64,000 nt of DNA. It comes from Allobosea sp. WAO (GTDB lineage: Bacteria > Pseudomonadota > Alphaproteobacteria > Rhizobiales > Beijerinckiaceae). Position numbers and translations under genes: made by a program. Below are positions 54,555-62,798 of the stretch, one piece after another. The DNA lies in contig NZ_JXTJ01000011.1 in NCBI RefSeq assembly GCF_001509835.1, forward strand, positions 62,001-126,000, written 5' to 3'. How positions within the stretch are numbered: position 1 is the stretch's first letter; each line of letters starts with the position of its first letter. A model generated the notes under the pieces. The model had not been told where the DNA came from and did not search any database. It was given only the letters and a program-made list of their open reading frames with translations.

Positions 54555-55120
54555 CGATGCTTCCTCCGAGCTAGTGAGCGTCTCCCTGGAAAAAAGGCCC
54601 GCAATCGGCTGGCCTGGGCCGAAATCGTTGTTCGGCCGAACGATTATTATGCGACTGCCCAAGTATGCGCAACATCGTTTCGTCGCGATCTCGATCGACG
54701 ATTGCATGGAGAAGATCTGCATGCCTTTAGGTCATAATCTGTTTAGGTCGCCTGGTATTCAGATCATTGTTGATGATGGCGAGAAGACGTCCAGCAACAG
54801 GATCGACTTCTGGATGAAGCGCGAAGAGGACCGATGAGGTCGGCTGACAGCTGATAGGTGGCTGAGGCCTTTGCGATCTCGGAGACGTGTTTGCCGGCCG
54901 TATGGCTGTCTTCGCGGTTGGCTCCGGCGGCGGCATGATCGCGCCCTGATCCCCGAACTGATCGATCCGCCCCTCCCTCAGTATGTCTCTCGGCAGAACA
55001 GCGTGGACGAAGGGCTTGAAGAGACTGCAAGGCTCCGGGATCACTGTTACGGTCGCCGCGTCAACCGCCACGGCCCGATCGGAAGCCGGGAATTCAACGC
55101 ATCTTCGGGGGCCGAGTGCC
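54555..55120. other. Intergenic region between PQQ dehydrogenase gene and mgsA
   Basis: 566 bases with lower GC than the surroundings around 54620-54780. No credible intact gene. On the minus strand between about 54990 and 54730, two frames read in succession (SEIAKASATYQLSADL, then EVDPVAGRLLAII) in a way that recalls the C-terminal end of a chemotaxis receptor, possibly a decayed remnant. The promoter of the PQQ dehydrogenase gene should lie in the A/T-richer part near 54600-54700. Confidence 0.35.
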
Positions 55121-55513
55121 ATGACTCTCACGATCGGTATGGTGGCCCATGACAGGAAGAAGGCCGACCTGGCTGCCTGGGCCGAACAGCACGCTGACTT
55201 GATCGAACATCACACCATCGTCGCGACCGCGACGACCGGAGGTATTCTCAGATCCGCCTTGCCCAATCTTGCCATTCGCCTCGTCAAGAGCGGGCCGCTC
55301 GGTGGCGACCAGCAGATCGGCGCCATGATTGCCCAAGGAGAGCTGGACGCGCTCCTGTTCTTTCCCGATCCACTCGCCGCCCAGCCTCACGACGTCGATG
55401 TCAAAGCGCTGCTCAGGCTGGTGCTGGTGTATGATGTCCCCGCAGCGTTCAGCCCCAGCACGGCGAGTGCTCTGGCTCGGTCAGGTCTTTTTGATCGACA
55501 GCCCACCGCCTGA
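55121..55513 (+). CDS. mgsA: Methylglyoxal synthase
   Basis: Converts dihydroxyacetone phosphate to methylglyoxal and phosphate, an overflow route out of glycolysis. 130 residues with IGMVAHDRKKADLAAW, ATATTGGIL, the family signature GPLGGDQQIGAMIAQGELD and FFPDPLAAQPHDVDVKALLRL. It is shorter than the E. coli enzyme, mostly at the C-terminus, but within the family range. ATG at 55121; the ribosome binding site is weak. No partner genes are adjacent. Confidence 0.92.
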   Translation: MTLTIGMVAHDRKKADLAAWAEQHADLIEHHTIVATATTGGILRSALPNLAIRLVKSGPLGGDQQIGAMIAQGELDALLFFPDPLAAQPHDVDVKALLRLVLVYDVPAAFSPSTASALARSGLFDRQPTA

Positions 55514-55746
55514 TCTGGTGCAGGTCGAGCTCGGGCGTAGCCGGAGCATCTCGGTCATAGCCACGGTTCGCGACCTCAATCGATTTCGGTTCGAGTGGGC
55601 GCGGCCGGTGCCTGTGATGGCGGCCATGTAACGCGCCTTGGCGGGCAGGTCCGTGCCGGGCCCGCTCTGCGGCAATGCCCGGAGTGCGCCGGACCGCACC
55701 AAAAGCGAGGGATGAGCACGTCGGCCCCGAGTGAGGCCGCTTTGCC

Positions 55747-56583
55747 TTAGACAGGTGCGAGCCCCAGCATTGCCCGCGCCTCTGCCGGCGTCGCGGCGCG
55801 CGCGCCATGCCGGCCGATCGCCTCGACGGCCATCTCGACCAGTTCGGCATTGCCGGAGGCCAGCCGGTCCTTGGCGGCGCGGATATTGTCCTCCATCCCG
55901 GTCCGGACGGCACTTGCTCCGCGGGCCAGCGCCCACTCCATCACCCGCATCTGCTCGCGCCCGATGCCGGCGGCGGTCCAGCTCGCGCCGGGAATGACCC
56001 GCTTCGTCTCGGCGAGCAGGATGTCGAGCAGCACCTCATCGGCCGGCATCGCGTTCTTGACGCCCATCACGAACTGGATGTGTGGACGCGGTCCGATCAG
56101 CCCCTCATCGACGAGGCGGCGCGCTGCGTGGATATGCGACAGGTCGAAGATCTCGATCTCGGGGGCGATACCGTGCTCCTGCATCCGCGCCGCCAGATCG
56201 CTCACCAGGCTCGTCGGGTTCTCGTAGACGATGGTCGGGAAATTCACCGAGCCGGTCGAGAGCGAGGCCATGTCGGGGCGGTGCACCAGGGAGAGGCCAC
56301 GCGCCGCCGGATCGCGTCCCCGGCCGCCGGTCGAGAACTGGATGATCATCCCCGGGCAGGCTTCGCGAATCCCGGCCTGGACCTCGGCAAAGCGGTCCGG
56401 ATCGGAGGAGGGTGTCTCGTCGTCATTGCGGACATGGATGTGGACGAGGCTGGCGCCTGCCTCGAAGGCCGCGCGGGTCGAGGCGATCTGCTCGGCCGGC
56501 AGCACGGGCAGGTTGGGATTGTCCTTCTTGCGCGGCACGGAGCCGGTGATGGCGACGGCCACCACGACGGGACGCTTGCTCAT
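55747..56583 (-). CDS. BKACE-family beta-keto acid cleavage enzyme
   Basis: 278 residues of the DUF849/Kce family. These zinc enzymes condense a beta-keto acid with acetyl-CoA and split it into acetoacetate and a new acyl-CoA. The zinc motif VHIHVRND (His48, His50), QFSTGGRGRD and NFPTIVYEN are visible. It is the last gene of catB-catC-catA-benD-this gene, 8 bases after benD. In this setting the likely substrate is 3-oxoadipate, giving succinyl-CoA; the window has no pcaI, pcaJ or pcaF. ATG at 56581-56583. Confidence 0.88.
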   Translation of the reverse strand: MSKRPVVVAVAITGSVPRKKDNPNLPVLPAEQIASTRAAFEAGASLVHIHVRNDDETPSSDPDRFAEVQAGIREACPGMIIQFSTGGRGRDPAARGLSLVHRPDMASLSTGSVNFPTIVYENPTSLVSDLAARMQEHGIAPEIEIFDLSHIHAARRLVDEGLIGPRPHIQFVMGVKNAMPADEVLLDILLAETKRVIPGASWTAAGIGREQMRVMEWALARGASAVRTGMEDNIRAAKDRLASGNAELVEMAVEAIGRHGARAATPAEARAMLGLAPV

Positions 56584-56591
56584 GATCACTG

Positions 56592-57395
56592 TCACCCCTG
56601 GTCGCCGCCGCCGGCCGGCAGCACCGTTCCATTGATATAGGACGCATCGTCGGAAGCCAGGAACAGGATCGCTGCGGCGATCTCCTTCAGCTCGCCATAG
56701 CGACCGAGATGTGAGGCACGCAGGGTCTGGTCGACGACCTCCTGCATCCACTGCTTGTCCGCTTCGGTCTGAGCGTCGGTCCCCCGCGGGATCCGGCGCG
56801 GCGGCGCTGTCACGCCGCCCGGAGCGACGGCATTGACGCGGATGTTCGTTCCGGCGAGCTCGAAGGCGAGCGATGCCGTCAGCGCGTTCACGCCGCCCTT
56901 GGCCGCCGAATAGGGAATGCGGTTAATCCCTTTGGTCGCGATCGAGGAGACGTTGACGATGGCGCCGCGGCCCTGGGTCTGCATATAGGGCAGCACCGCC
57001 CGGCAGCCCCACAGCGTCGGGAACAGCGAGCGGTTGATCTCCGCGACGATCTGGCGTTCGTCGAATTCCTGGAAAGGCCGCATCCAGATCGCGCCGCCGA
57101 TATTCGTCACCAGCACGTCGATGGCGCCAAAATTCTCCTTGGCGCGTGCCATCACCTTTTCGTTCCCGGCGAAGGTCTCAAGATCCTCTTCGAGCGCGAC
57201 GACGCGTTCGGCGCCGTAGGCCGAGGCGATCTCCTGCGCGACCTCCTGGATGATCGCCGAGCGATCGACGATCGTCAGCCTGGCTCCCTCGGCCGCCGCG
57301 TCGAGCGCCACCTGCTTGCCGACGCCCTGCGCGGCACCGGTGACGATGAGGCTGCGTCCTTCGAACCGGCCGGCGCGGGAGGATTGCAAAGCCAT
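56592..57395 (-). CDS. benD: Benzoate cis-diol dehydrogenase BenD (SDR)
   Basis: Oxidises 1,6-dihydroxycyclohexa-2,4-diene-1-carboxylate to catechol with NAD and loss of CO2. 267 residues, classical SDR: TGAAQGVGKQVA, NIGGAIW, NVSSIATKG and YSAAK. The stretches RSLFPTLWGC and APPRRIPRG, plus the SYINGTVLPAGGGD end, are those of BenD/XylL. The dioxygenase genes benABC are not in the window. It lies between catA (130 bases upstream) and the BKACE gene. Confidence 0.85.
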   Translation of the reverse strand: MALQSSRAGRFEGRSLIVTGAAQGVGKQVALDAAAEGARLTIVDRSAIIQEVAQEIASAYGAERVVALEEDLETFAGNEKVMARAKENFGAIDVLVTNIGGAIWMRPFQEFDERQIVAEINRSLFPTLWGCRAVLPYMQTQGRGAIVNVSSIATKGINRIPYSAAKGGVNALTASLAFELAGTNIRVNAVAPGGVTAPPRRIPRGTDAQTEADKQWMQEVVDQTLRASHLGRYGELKEIAAAILFLASDDASYINGTVLPAGGGDQG

Positions 57396-57525
57396 GGCGT
57401 ATCTCCGGAAAATGGCTGCCGTGAAGGCAAGTATCTGGCGAGGCTATTCATGCGGCCGGCGGCGCAAAGGGGCTGGCCCCTCGCACCGCTGGCGTCTTCC
57501 GTCGCGGCCTCTGAAGGCGAAGGCG

Positions 57526-58455
57526 TCAGCCGGCCGTGACGTGGGCGCGGCTGACCACGGTCTGCGGCACGTCCGCGCGCTCCTTCGTCAGCACGACATC
57601 GAAGGTCGTGCGGGCGAACGGGCGGTTGAGCCCGGCATTGCGGATGGCATCGGCGTCGACGACACGGTCGAGCGTGACGACGAGTTCCTCACGCGTGCCG
57701 AAGGCGAAGTCCGTGTAGAGATACTTGTCGCCGGTGAAGTTGAACTGCGTCGTCAGCTGGCGGTGTCCGGGTGCCGAGATGAAGTAATGGACATGGGCCG
57801 GGCGTTCCGCGTGCCGGCCGAGGGCTGTCATCAGCTGGCGCGTCGCGCTCTCGGGCGGGCAGCCATAGCCGTTGGGAACGATGGTCTGGGCGCGGTAGCG
57901 GCCCTGCTCGTCCGTCTCGATGCGGCGGCGCAGATTGTAGGGCGCCTGCTCGCCGTCGATGAAGGAATAGCCGCCCTTGGAGTTGGCGTGCCAGATGTCG
58001 ACGATCGCGCCGGCTATCGGCTTGCCGTCCTCATCCGAAACCTGGCCCTCGATGATGAAGACTTCGCCGGGGTCGGTGCCGTCATCCATGCGCGCTTCGC
58101 CCTTGGAAAGCGGTGCGTCCGGCACGTAGAGCGGCCCTTCGATGGTCCGCATCGTGCCGCCGTTGAGGCCGGCAAGCCGCTCGGCTTCATCGAGCCGCAG
58201 ATCGAGGAAATGCTCGAGCGCGGTGCCCGGGACGAGCAGGCCGAGCTCCTCGTTCTTCGCTGCCTTGCCGATGAAGGCGACAGCGGCCCAGAACTCGTCC
58301 ATCGAGACGTCGCACTCATCGATCACCTGCATGAGCCGGTAGAGCAGCTGGGCGGTGACTTCCTTGGTCCGGGCATCGCCCTTGTCGCTGTCGATGCCGG
58401 CCGCACTGTTGGCGAGATTCTTCTTGTCCGCGTCGGAGATCAGATTGGTGGGCAT
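57526..58455 (-). CDS. catA: Catechol 1,2-dioxygenase
   Basis: Intradiol ring cleavage of catechol to cis,cis-muconate with Fe(III). 309 residues. Iron ligands: Tyr163 (KGGYSF), Tyr197 (NGYGCP), His221 and His223 (RPAHVHYFI). An N-terminal helical dimer domain (residues 1-100) precedes the beta-sandwich. ATG at 58453-58455, giving MPTNLISDADKK. Middle gene of the catB-catC-catA-benD-BKACE operon; 56 bases after catC. Confidence 0.95.
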   Translation of the reverse strand: MPTNLISDADKKNLANSAAGIDSDKGDARTKEVTAQLLYRLMQVIDECDVSMDEFWAAVAFIGKAAKNEELGLLVPGTALEHFLDLRLDEAERLAGLNGGTMRTIEGPLYVPDAPLSKGEARMDDGTDPGEVFIIEGQVSDEDGKPIAGAIVDIWHANSKGGYSFIDGEQAPYNLRRRIETDEQGRYRAQTIVPNGYGCPPESATRQLMTALGRHAERPAHVHYFISAPGHRQLTTQFNFTGDKYLYTDFAFGTREELVVTLDRVVDADAIRNAGLNRPFARTTFDVVLTKERADVPQTVVSRAHVTAG

Positions 58456-58511
58456 GGCGTTTCCTCGTTCTTTGATTGTTGGCGGGCATTCGCGAAGGGA
58501 TCGCGGCGTTC

Positions 58512-58802
58512 CTATCGGTCGTCGTCGCGGACGGATGAGGGGTGGCGGCAAAGCGCCGTGACCTTCACGTCCATGAAGGGGAAGAGGGGCAGGCCGGAGA
58601 GGATGTCGTGCAGGGCCTGCGGGCTCTCGACATCGAAGACGCTGGTGTTGGCATAGCGCCCGGCATGACGCCAGAGATGCCGCCAAATGCCGGCCCGCTG
58701 CAGCTCCTGGGCGCGCTCGCGCTCCGCCGCCTTCAGCGCATTCGCCGTCTCCGCGGGCAGATCGTGCGGGATCCGGACATCCATTTCGACTTGAAAGATC
58801 AT
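58512..58802 (-). CDS. catC: Muconolactone delta-isomerase
   Basis: Converts muconolactone to 3-oxoadipate enol-lactone. 96 residues, ferredoxin-like fold, forming a decamer in known cases. It has the family start MIFQVEMDVRIPHDLP, the AQELQRAGIWRHLWRHAGRY segment and FDVESPQALHDILSGLPLFP. ATG at 58800-58802, four bases after the catB stop, so they are coupled. Length is normal. Confidence 0.95.
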   Translation of the reverse strand: MIFQVEMDVRIPHDLPAETANALKAAERERAQELQRAGIWRHLWRHAGRYANTSVFDVESPQALHDILSGLPLFPFMDVKVTALCRHPSSVRDDDR

Positions 58803-58806
58803 CGGT

Positions 58807-59979
58807 TCAGGATCCCATCTTGGCGCGCGGCAGCACATGGAGCGAAGGCTCGGCGCGGTCGCGCCGGAACCGGTTCAGCTGGGTCTCGGACAAAGTGACG
58901 CCGAGACCCGGCCCGGTCGGCACGGCGAGGCCGAAATCGGCATAGTCGAGCGGCGTCTCGAGAATTTCTTCGGTCAGCAGCAAGGGGCCGAAGAGCTCGG
59001 TGCCCCATTCCAGCTTGCCGATGGTCGAGAACAGATGGGCCGAGGCAGCGGTGCCGATGCCGCCTTCCAGCATGGTCCCGCCATAGAGCCCGATGCCGGC
59101 CGCCTCGGCGATCGCCGCCACTTTGGCCGCGGCGAAGAGGCCGCCGGACTGCTCGATCTTCAGCGCGAAGACATCGGCGCCCGCCTGGGTCGCGATGGCG
59201 AATGCGGTTTCGGGGCCGTTCAGGGCCTCATCGGCCATGATCGCGACCGGCGTCTCGCGGGCCAGCCGGGCGAGGGCGCCAAGATTGCGCAGCGCGACCG
59301 GCTGCTCGATCAGCTCGACGCCGGCGGCGGCCAGCGCCGGCAGCATGGCCGAGGCAGTCGCTTCCGACCAGGCCTGGTTGATGTCGACCCGCACCGAGGC
59401 GCGGTGGCCGAGCGCCCGCTTGATCGCGGCGACATGGGCGACATTCGCGGCCGGGTCGCCCTTGCCGATTTTCAGCTTGAAGATGTTGTGGCGGCGGCGC
59501 GCCAGCATCTCCTCGGCTTCCTCGATGTCGCGCCCGGTATCGCCGCTGGCGAGGGTCCAGGCCACGGGCAGCCGGTCGTGCTGGCGGCCGCCGAGGAGCT
59601 CGGAAATCGGCAGGCCGACACGCTGGCCGAGAGCATCGAGCAGTGCCGTCTCGACCGCGCATTTCGCGAAGTGGTTGCCCTGCACCGAGGTCGCGATGGT
59701 CGCCATCGTCCTGGCTACGCGATTGGGATCGCTGGCGAGTAGGATCGGCGCGAAATAGGCGTCGATGGCGAGCTTCATGCCTTCGGGGCTCTCGGGGCCA
59801 TAGGCGAGGCCGCCGATCGTGGTACCTTCGCCGGTGCCGACGAGGCCGTCCGACATATGCAGCCGCACGATCATCAGCGTCTGGCGGTGCATGGTCGTCA
59901 TCGCCAGCTGGTGCGGGCGGATGGTCGGCAGATCGACCAGAATCGTCTCGACCTGTTGAATCCGCGGGCCTTCAGACAC
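58807..59979 (-). CDS. catB: Muconate cycloisomerase
   Basis: Lactonises cis,cis-muconate to muconolactone, manganese-dependent, enolase superfamily. 390 residues with the catalytic KLK pair (Lys168, Lys170), metal ligands Asp199 (VDIN), Glu225 (LIEQPV) and Asp250 (MADEAL), and Lys274 (LKIEQSGG). GTG at 59977-59979 with GGGAGCG upstream. First gene of its operon; the 41-bp promoter/operator copy lies at 60031-60071. Confidence 0.94.
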   Translation of the reverse strand: MSEGPRIQQVETILVDLPTIRPHQLAMTTMHRQTLMIVRLHMSDGLVGTGEGTTIGGLAYGPESPEGMKLAIDAYFAPILLASDPNRVARTMATIATSVQGNHFAKCAVETALLDALGQRVGLPISELLGGRQHDRLPVAWTLASGDTGRDIEEAEEMLARRRHNIFKLKIGKGDPAANVAHVAAIKRALGHRASVRVDINQAWSEATASAMLPALAAAGVELIEQPVALRNLGALARLARETPVAIMADEALNGPETAFAIATQAGADVFALKIEQSGGLFAAAKVAAIAEAAGIGLYGGTMLEGGIGTAASAHLFSTIGKLEWGTELFGPLLLTEEILETPLDYADFGLAVPTGPGLGVTLSETQLNRFRRDRAEPSLHVLPRAKMGS

Positions 59980-60030
59980 GTTTCGCTCCCATATTCATTG
60001 CCGAAAAGGCTAGGGCGCAGGGTCCGCGAA

Positions 60031-60071
60031 GGACAGGATCGATTGGGTGTATTTTTATACCCGAAGGGTAT
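60031..60071 (-). promoter_or_regulatory. CatR-type operator/promoter of catB (copy 1 of a 41-bp element)
   Basis: On plus it begins GGACAGGATCG and ends ATACCCGAAGGGTAT (60057-60071), a T-N11-A LysR palindrome, with GGTGTA-N4-TATACC overlapping it. It matches 62621-62661 in 33 of 41 bases without a gap. The layout, recognition site then activation site then core promoter, faces catB, whose start is 52 bases away. Confidence 0.7.
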
Positions 60072-60136
60072 GGAGGCGGCTGGCAGGCCAGTTGGTCCGG
60101 GCGCGATCGCATGAGGCGTTACGTCGCCGCCCGGCC

Positions 60137-60177
60137 AAAGAAAAAGGACGCGGCCGGCCTTTCGGGCGGTCGCGTCC
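60137..60177 (-). terminator. Intrinsic terminator after the aromatic-acid transporter gene
   Basis: On minus: stem GGACGCG...CGCGTCC (60171-60177 with 60146-60152, extended by a few inner pairs), then TTTTTCTTT. It ends the pcaD-transporter transcript 50 bases after the stop and isolates it from the catB promoter. Confidence 0.85.
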
Positions 60178-60225
60178 GTGATCGTTGTCGCCGCTGCGTC
60201 TATGCCGCGCGCAGCACTATGGAGC

Positions 60226-61596
60226 CTATCGGGCGGCCGGGGCGGCGGCCGCTGGCGCGGCTGCGGTCGCGATAGCGCCGGCCGTGCTCCGCACCGTCAG
60301 TGTCGCGAGCGCCGCGATCACCAGCGGAATGGCCAGGGTCATGAAGTAGCCCGACGGCCCGGCGGTCGAAAGCAGCGTCCCGCCGATCGCTGAGCCGACG
60401 ATCGCTCCCGAACGCCCGACGCCGATGCCCCAGCCGGTCGCCGTGGCGCGAAGCTGCGTCGGATAGGTGTTCGAGATCAGGTAGTTCAGCACGAGCTGCT
60501 GGCCGCCGATGCCGAAGCCGGCAAGCGCGATCAGGGCGAAGACCACCGGCCAGCGGTCGCCCGCGAAGCCCAGTCCGAGCGCGACCGCGATTCCGACGGC
60601 GAACATGCCGATCAGGAGCTTGCGCGGGTCGACTTTCGGGAGGAAGGACGACAGCGGCAGGGCCATGGTGATGAAGGCGGCGTTGACGACGACGGTGCCG
60701 TAGGCGGCCTGGGCCTTTTCGAGGCCGAGCGTGGTCAGCGCGGTCGGCAGCCACTGCAGCAGCAGGAACCAGGCGATCCAGTTGAACAGATAGATCGCCG
60801 AGATCGCGATGGTGACATTGCGATAGCCGGACTCGAACAGGCCGGCGATCGACCCGCCATTCGAGACCTTGCCGGCGCTGACGAGCCGCACATGGTCGGG
60901 GATCGCCTGGCCGGTCATCTGGCGGAGCAGGCGGCGCGCCTCGTCCTGGCCGTCATTCTGCTTGCGCGAGACGAGATAGGCGGGCGATTCCGGCAGCAGG
61001 AAATAGGTCACGACCATCAGCGCGAGCGGCAGGATGCCGCCGATCAGGAAGATGCCGCGCCAGCCCATGACGGGCAGCCAGCTCGCGGCGATCAGACCGC
61101 CGAGCATGGCGCCGGCAGGCAGGCCGAGCAGCACGCCGGTGATCATCATGCCGCGCTTGGAGGCCGGGCTGTATTCACCGGTCAGCGCCAGCAGCGAAGG
61201 CGTCGCTCCGCCCATGCCGAGGCCGATCAGGAAGCGCAGCACGATGATCTGCGTCGGCGAGGTGGCGTAGGCGCCCATCAGCGAGAACACGCCGAACAGG
61301 AAGATCGCGATCAGGATCGCCTTGCGACGGCCATAGCGGTCGCCGAAGCTGCCGAGGCCGATCGCGCCAAGCGTCATGCCGATGGTGCTGGCGGTGATGA
61401 CCCAGGTCATGTCGGAGGGCTTCATGCCGAAATCCTGCGCGATCGCAGGTCCGATGAAGGCGATCGACTGGGTATCGAAACCGTCGAGCAGGGCGATGAT
61501 GAAGCAGAGACCGACGACCGCCCAGCGGCGGCCGGTCATCGTGCCTTCGTCGATGATGGTCTTGATATCTCTGGTGCTGGCGGGTGGGCTGGACAT
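60226..61596 (-). CDS. MFS aromatic acid:H+ symporter (AAHS family)
   Basis: 456 residues, twelve predicted membrane helices. The AAHS signature LDGFDTQSIAFIGPAI lies in the first helix (the DGFD acidic residue is needed for aromatic acid uptake), and GSFGDRYGRRKAI is the MFS loop motif. Relatives carry benzoate, 4-hydroxybenzoate, muconate and others. It follows pcaD after 33 bases and is ended by its own terminator. It probably brings in the aromatic acid, or muconate, degraded by the cat genes. Confidence 0.9.
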   Translation of the reverse strand: MSSPPASTRDIKTIIDEGTMTGRRWAVVGLCFIIALLDGFDTQSIAFIGPAIAQDFGMKPSDMTWVITASTIGMTLGAIGLGSFGDRYGRRKAILIAIFLFGVFSLMGAYATSPTQIIVLRFLIGLGMGGATPSLLALTGEYSPASKRGMMITGVLLGLPAGAMLGGLIAASWLPVMGWRGIFLIGGILPLALMVVTYFLLPESPAYLVSRKQNDGQDEARRLLRQMTGQAIPDHVRLVSAGKVSNGGSIAGLFESGYRNVTIAISAIYLFNWIAWFLLLQWLPTALTTLGLEKAQAAYGTVVVNAAFITMALPLSSFLPKVDPRKLLIGMFAVGIAVALGLGFAGDRWPVVFALIALAGFGIGGQQLVLNYLISNTYPTQLRATATGWGIGVGRSGAIVGSAIGGTLLSTAGPSGYFMTLAIPLVIAALATLTVRSTAGAIATAAAPAAAAPAAR

Positions 61597-61629
61597 GGAC
61601 GCTCCTCAGGATTGTGATTTTTGATGGAG

Positions 61630-62415
61630 TTAGGCGGTGAGATCGCGGCGCAGCTCGGCGACGACGTGCTCGGGCTGCTCGACGGCGAGCAGATGCGCGG
61701 CGGGCGAAAGCACGACGAGGCGGGAGCCGGCGATGCCGGTGTGCAGGGCCTGCGCCATTTCGACGGGCGTCGCGGGATCCTCGCGGCCGGCGATCACGGT
61801 CGTCGGGGTGTCGATCCGGTGCAGCAGCGGGCGCAGATCCATGCGGCCGATCGCCTCGCAGCAGGCCGCGTAGCCGTCACGGTCGATGGTCCGGAACTCT
61901 TCAGCCACCTTGCCGGCGACCTCGGGACGGCTGTCGCGGAAGCCCGCGGTGAACCAGCGCTGCATCGTCGCTGTGAGGATCGCCTGCGTGCCCTCGCGCC
62001 GCACCAGCGCGGCGCGTTCCTCCCAGACCTCGCGCGTCGGCATGCAGGCTGCCGTCGCCATCAGGGTCAGGCCGGCGAGGCGCGCCGGGTGCCGGATGGC
62101 GAAGGCCTGACCGGTCATGCCTCCTAGCGAGAGCCCGGCGAGATGAACGCGCGCGAGATCGAGATGGTCGAGCAGCGCGGCGAGATCATCGGCGAGGTCG
62201 GCGATCTCGAAAGGCTTGGAGCCGCCGCTGGAGCCGCCATGGCCGCGCGTATCGTAGCGCACGCAGCGATACTCGGCGGAGAGTTCGCCGACGACGGCGT
62301 CCCACATCCGGTGAGTGGTGCCGAGCGAATTGGAGAAGACGACGGCGGGAGCACTGCCCGGCCCGGTGACCGTGTAGAACAGGCGCACGCCCGAGCCGGT
62401 TTCGACATAGGGCAT
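61630..62415 (-). CDS. pcaD: 3-oxoadipate enol-lactonase
   Basis: Hydrolyses 3-oxoadipate enol-lactone to 3-oxoadipate. 261 residues, alpha/beta hydrolase. The nucleophile Ser96 is in AGLSLGGM, the oxyanion segment FSNSLGTTHRMWD and the RYDTRGHGGSS region are those of PcaD, and the catalytic Asp and His follow (GREDPATP, SPAAHL). First gene of pcaD-transporter. The second 41-bp operator copy lies about 206 bases upstream. Confidence 0.93.
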   Translation of the reverse strand: MPYVETGSGVRLFYTVTGPGSAPAVVFSNSLGTTHRMWDAVVGELSAEYRCVRYDTRGHGGSSGGSKPFEIADLADDLAALLDHLDLARVHLAGLSLGGMTGQAFAIRHPARLAGLTLMATAACMPTREVWEERAALVRREGTQAILTATMQRWFTAGFRDSRPEVAGKVAEEFRTIDRDGYAACCEAIGRMDLRPLLHRIDTPTTVIAGREDPATPVEMAQALHTGIAGSRLVVLSPAAHLLAVEQPEHVVAELRRDLTA

Positions 62416-62798
62416 GATCAGGCCTTCGGGCTTTTGCCGCAGCGCATGAGCGCTGGCGTGGGCATGCCTGTCGGAAGCCGCGCCGGAGCGGACCGCAGGA
62501 TTTCGATGTCAGACATGGCCCTCCGACGGCTCTGGCGGCCGGTTCAAGTCCGCGGCGGAGCTTGATCTCCCGCGCGGACGCTTCTTCCCTGCTCGAAGGG
62601 TAGGGAGCCAGGCTGCTGCTGGACAGGATCGTTTTGGTGTAAGTTAATACCCTCACGGTATGAAGCGGGTGCGCCGATGCAAAAGGCGGCGCGCAAACCG
62701 GGGTGTTTGGCCCGGAGCGTTCGACAACCGCCGGGCCGGGCCCTCGGGAATGCAGGCAGCTGCATAATCGGGGAGGCAGGAAGCAGGAGCAGGCAGCG
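62416..62798. other. Divergent promoter region between pcaD and the CatR-like gene
   Basis: 383 bases without a gene. It holds the second 41-bp operator/promoter element (62621-62661) and the ribosome binding site of the LysR gene. A GGTTCAAGTCC string at about 62541 recalls a tRNA T-arm, but no tRNA folds around it. Confidence 0.5.
62621..62661 (-). promoter_or_regulatory. CatR-type operator/promoter of pcaD (copy 2 of a 41-bp element)
   Basis: Begins GGACAGGATCG and ends ATACCCTCACGGTAT (62647-62661). Orientation and spacing are as in copy 1 at 60031, so the promoter faces pcaD. It also lies 138 bases upstream of the LysR gene, and so may mediate its autoregulation. Confidence 0.7.

Noticed and set aside
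54574-54837. 87-codon plus frame in the gap upstream of the PQQ dehydrogenase gene
   Set aside because: No family resemblance, no ribosome binding site, overlaps the expected promoter region.
62500-62570. GGTTCAAGTCC string like a tRNA T-arm
   Set aside because: The flanks do not pair as T-stem or acceptor stem, and no anticodon arm is found upstream.
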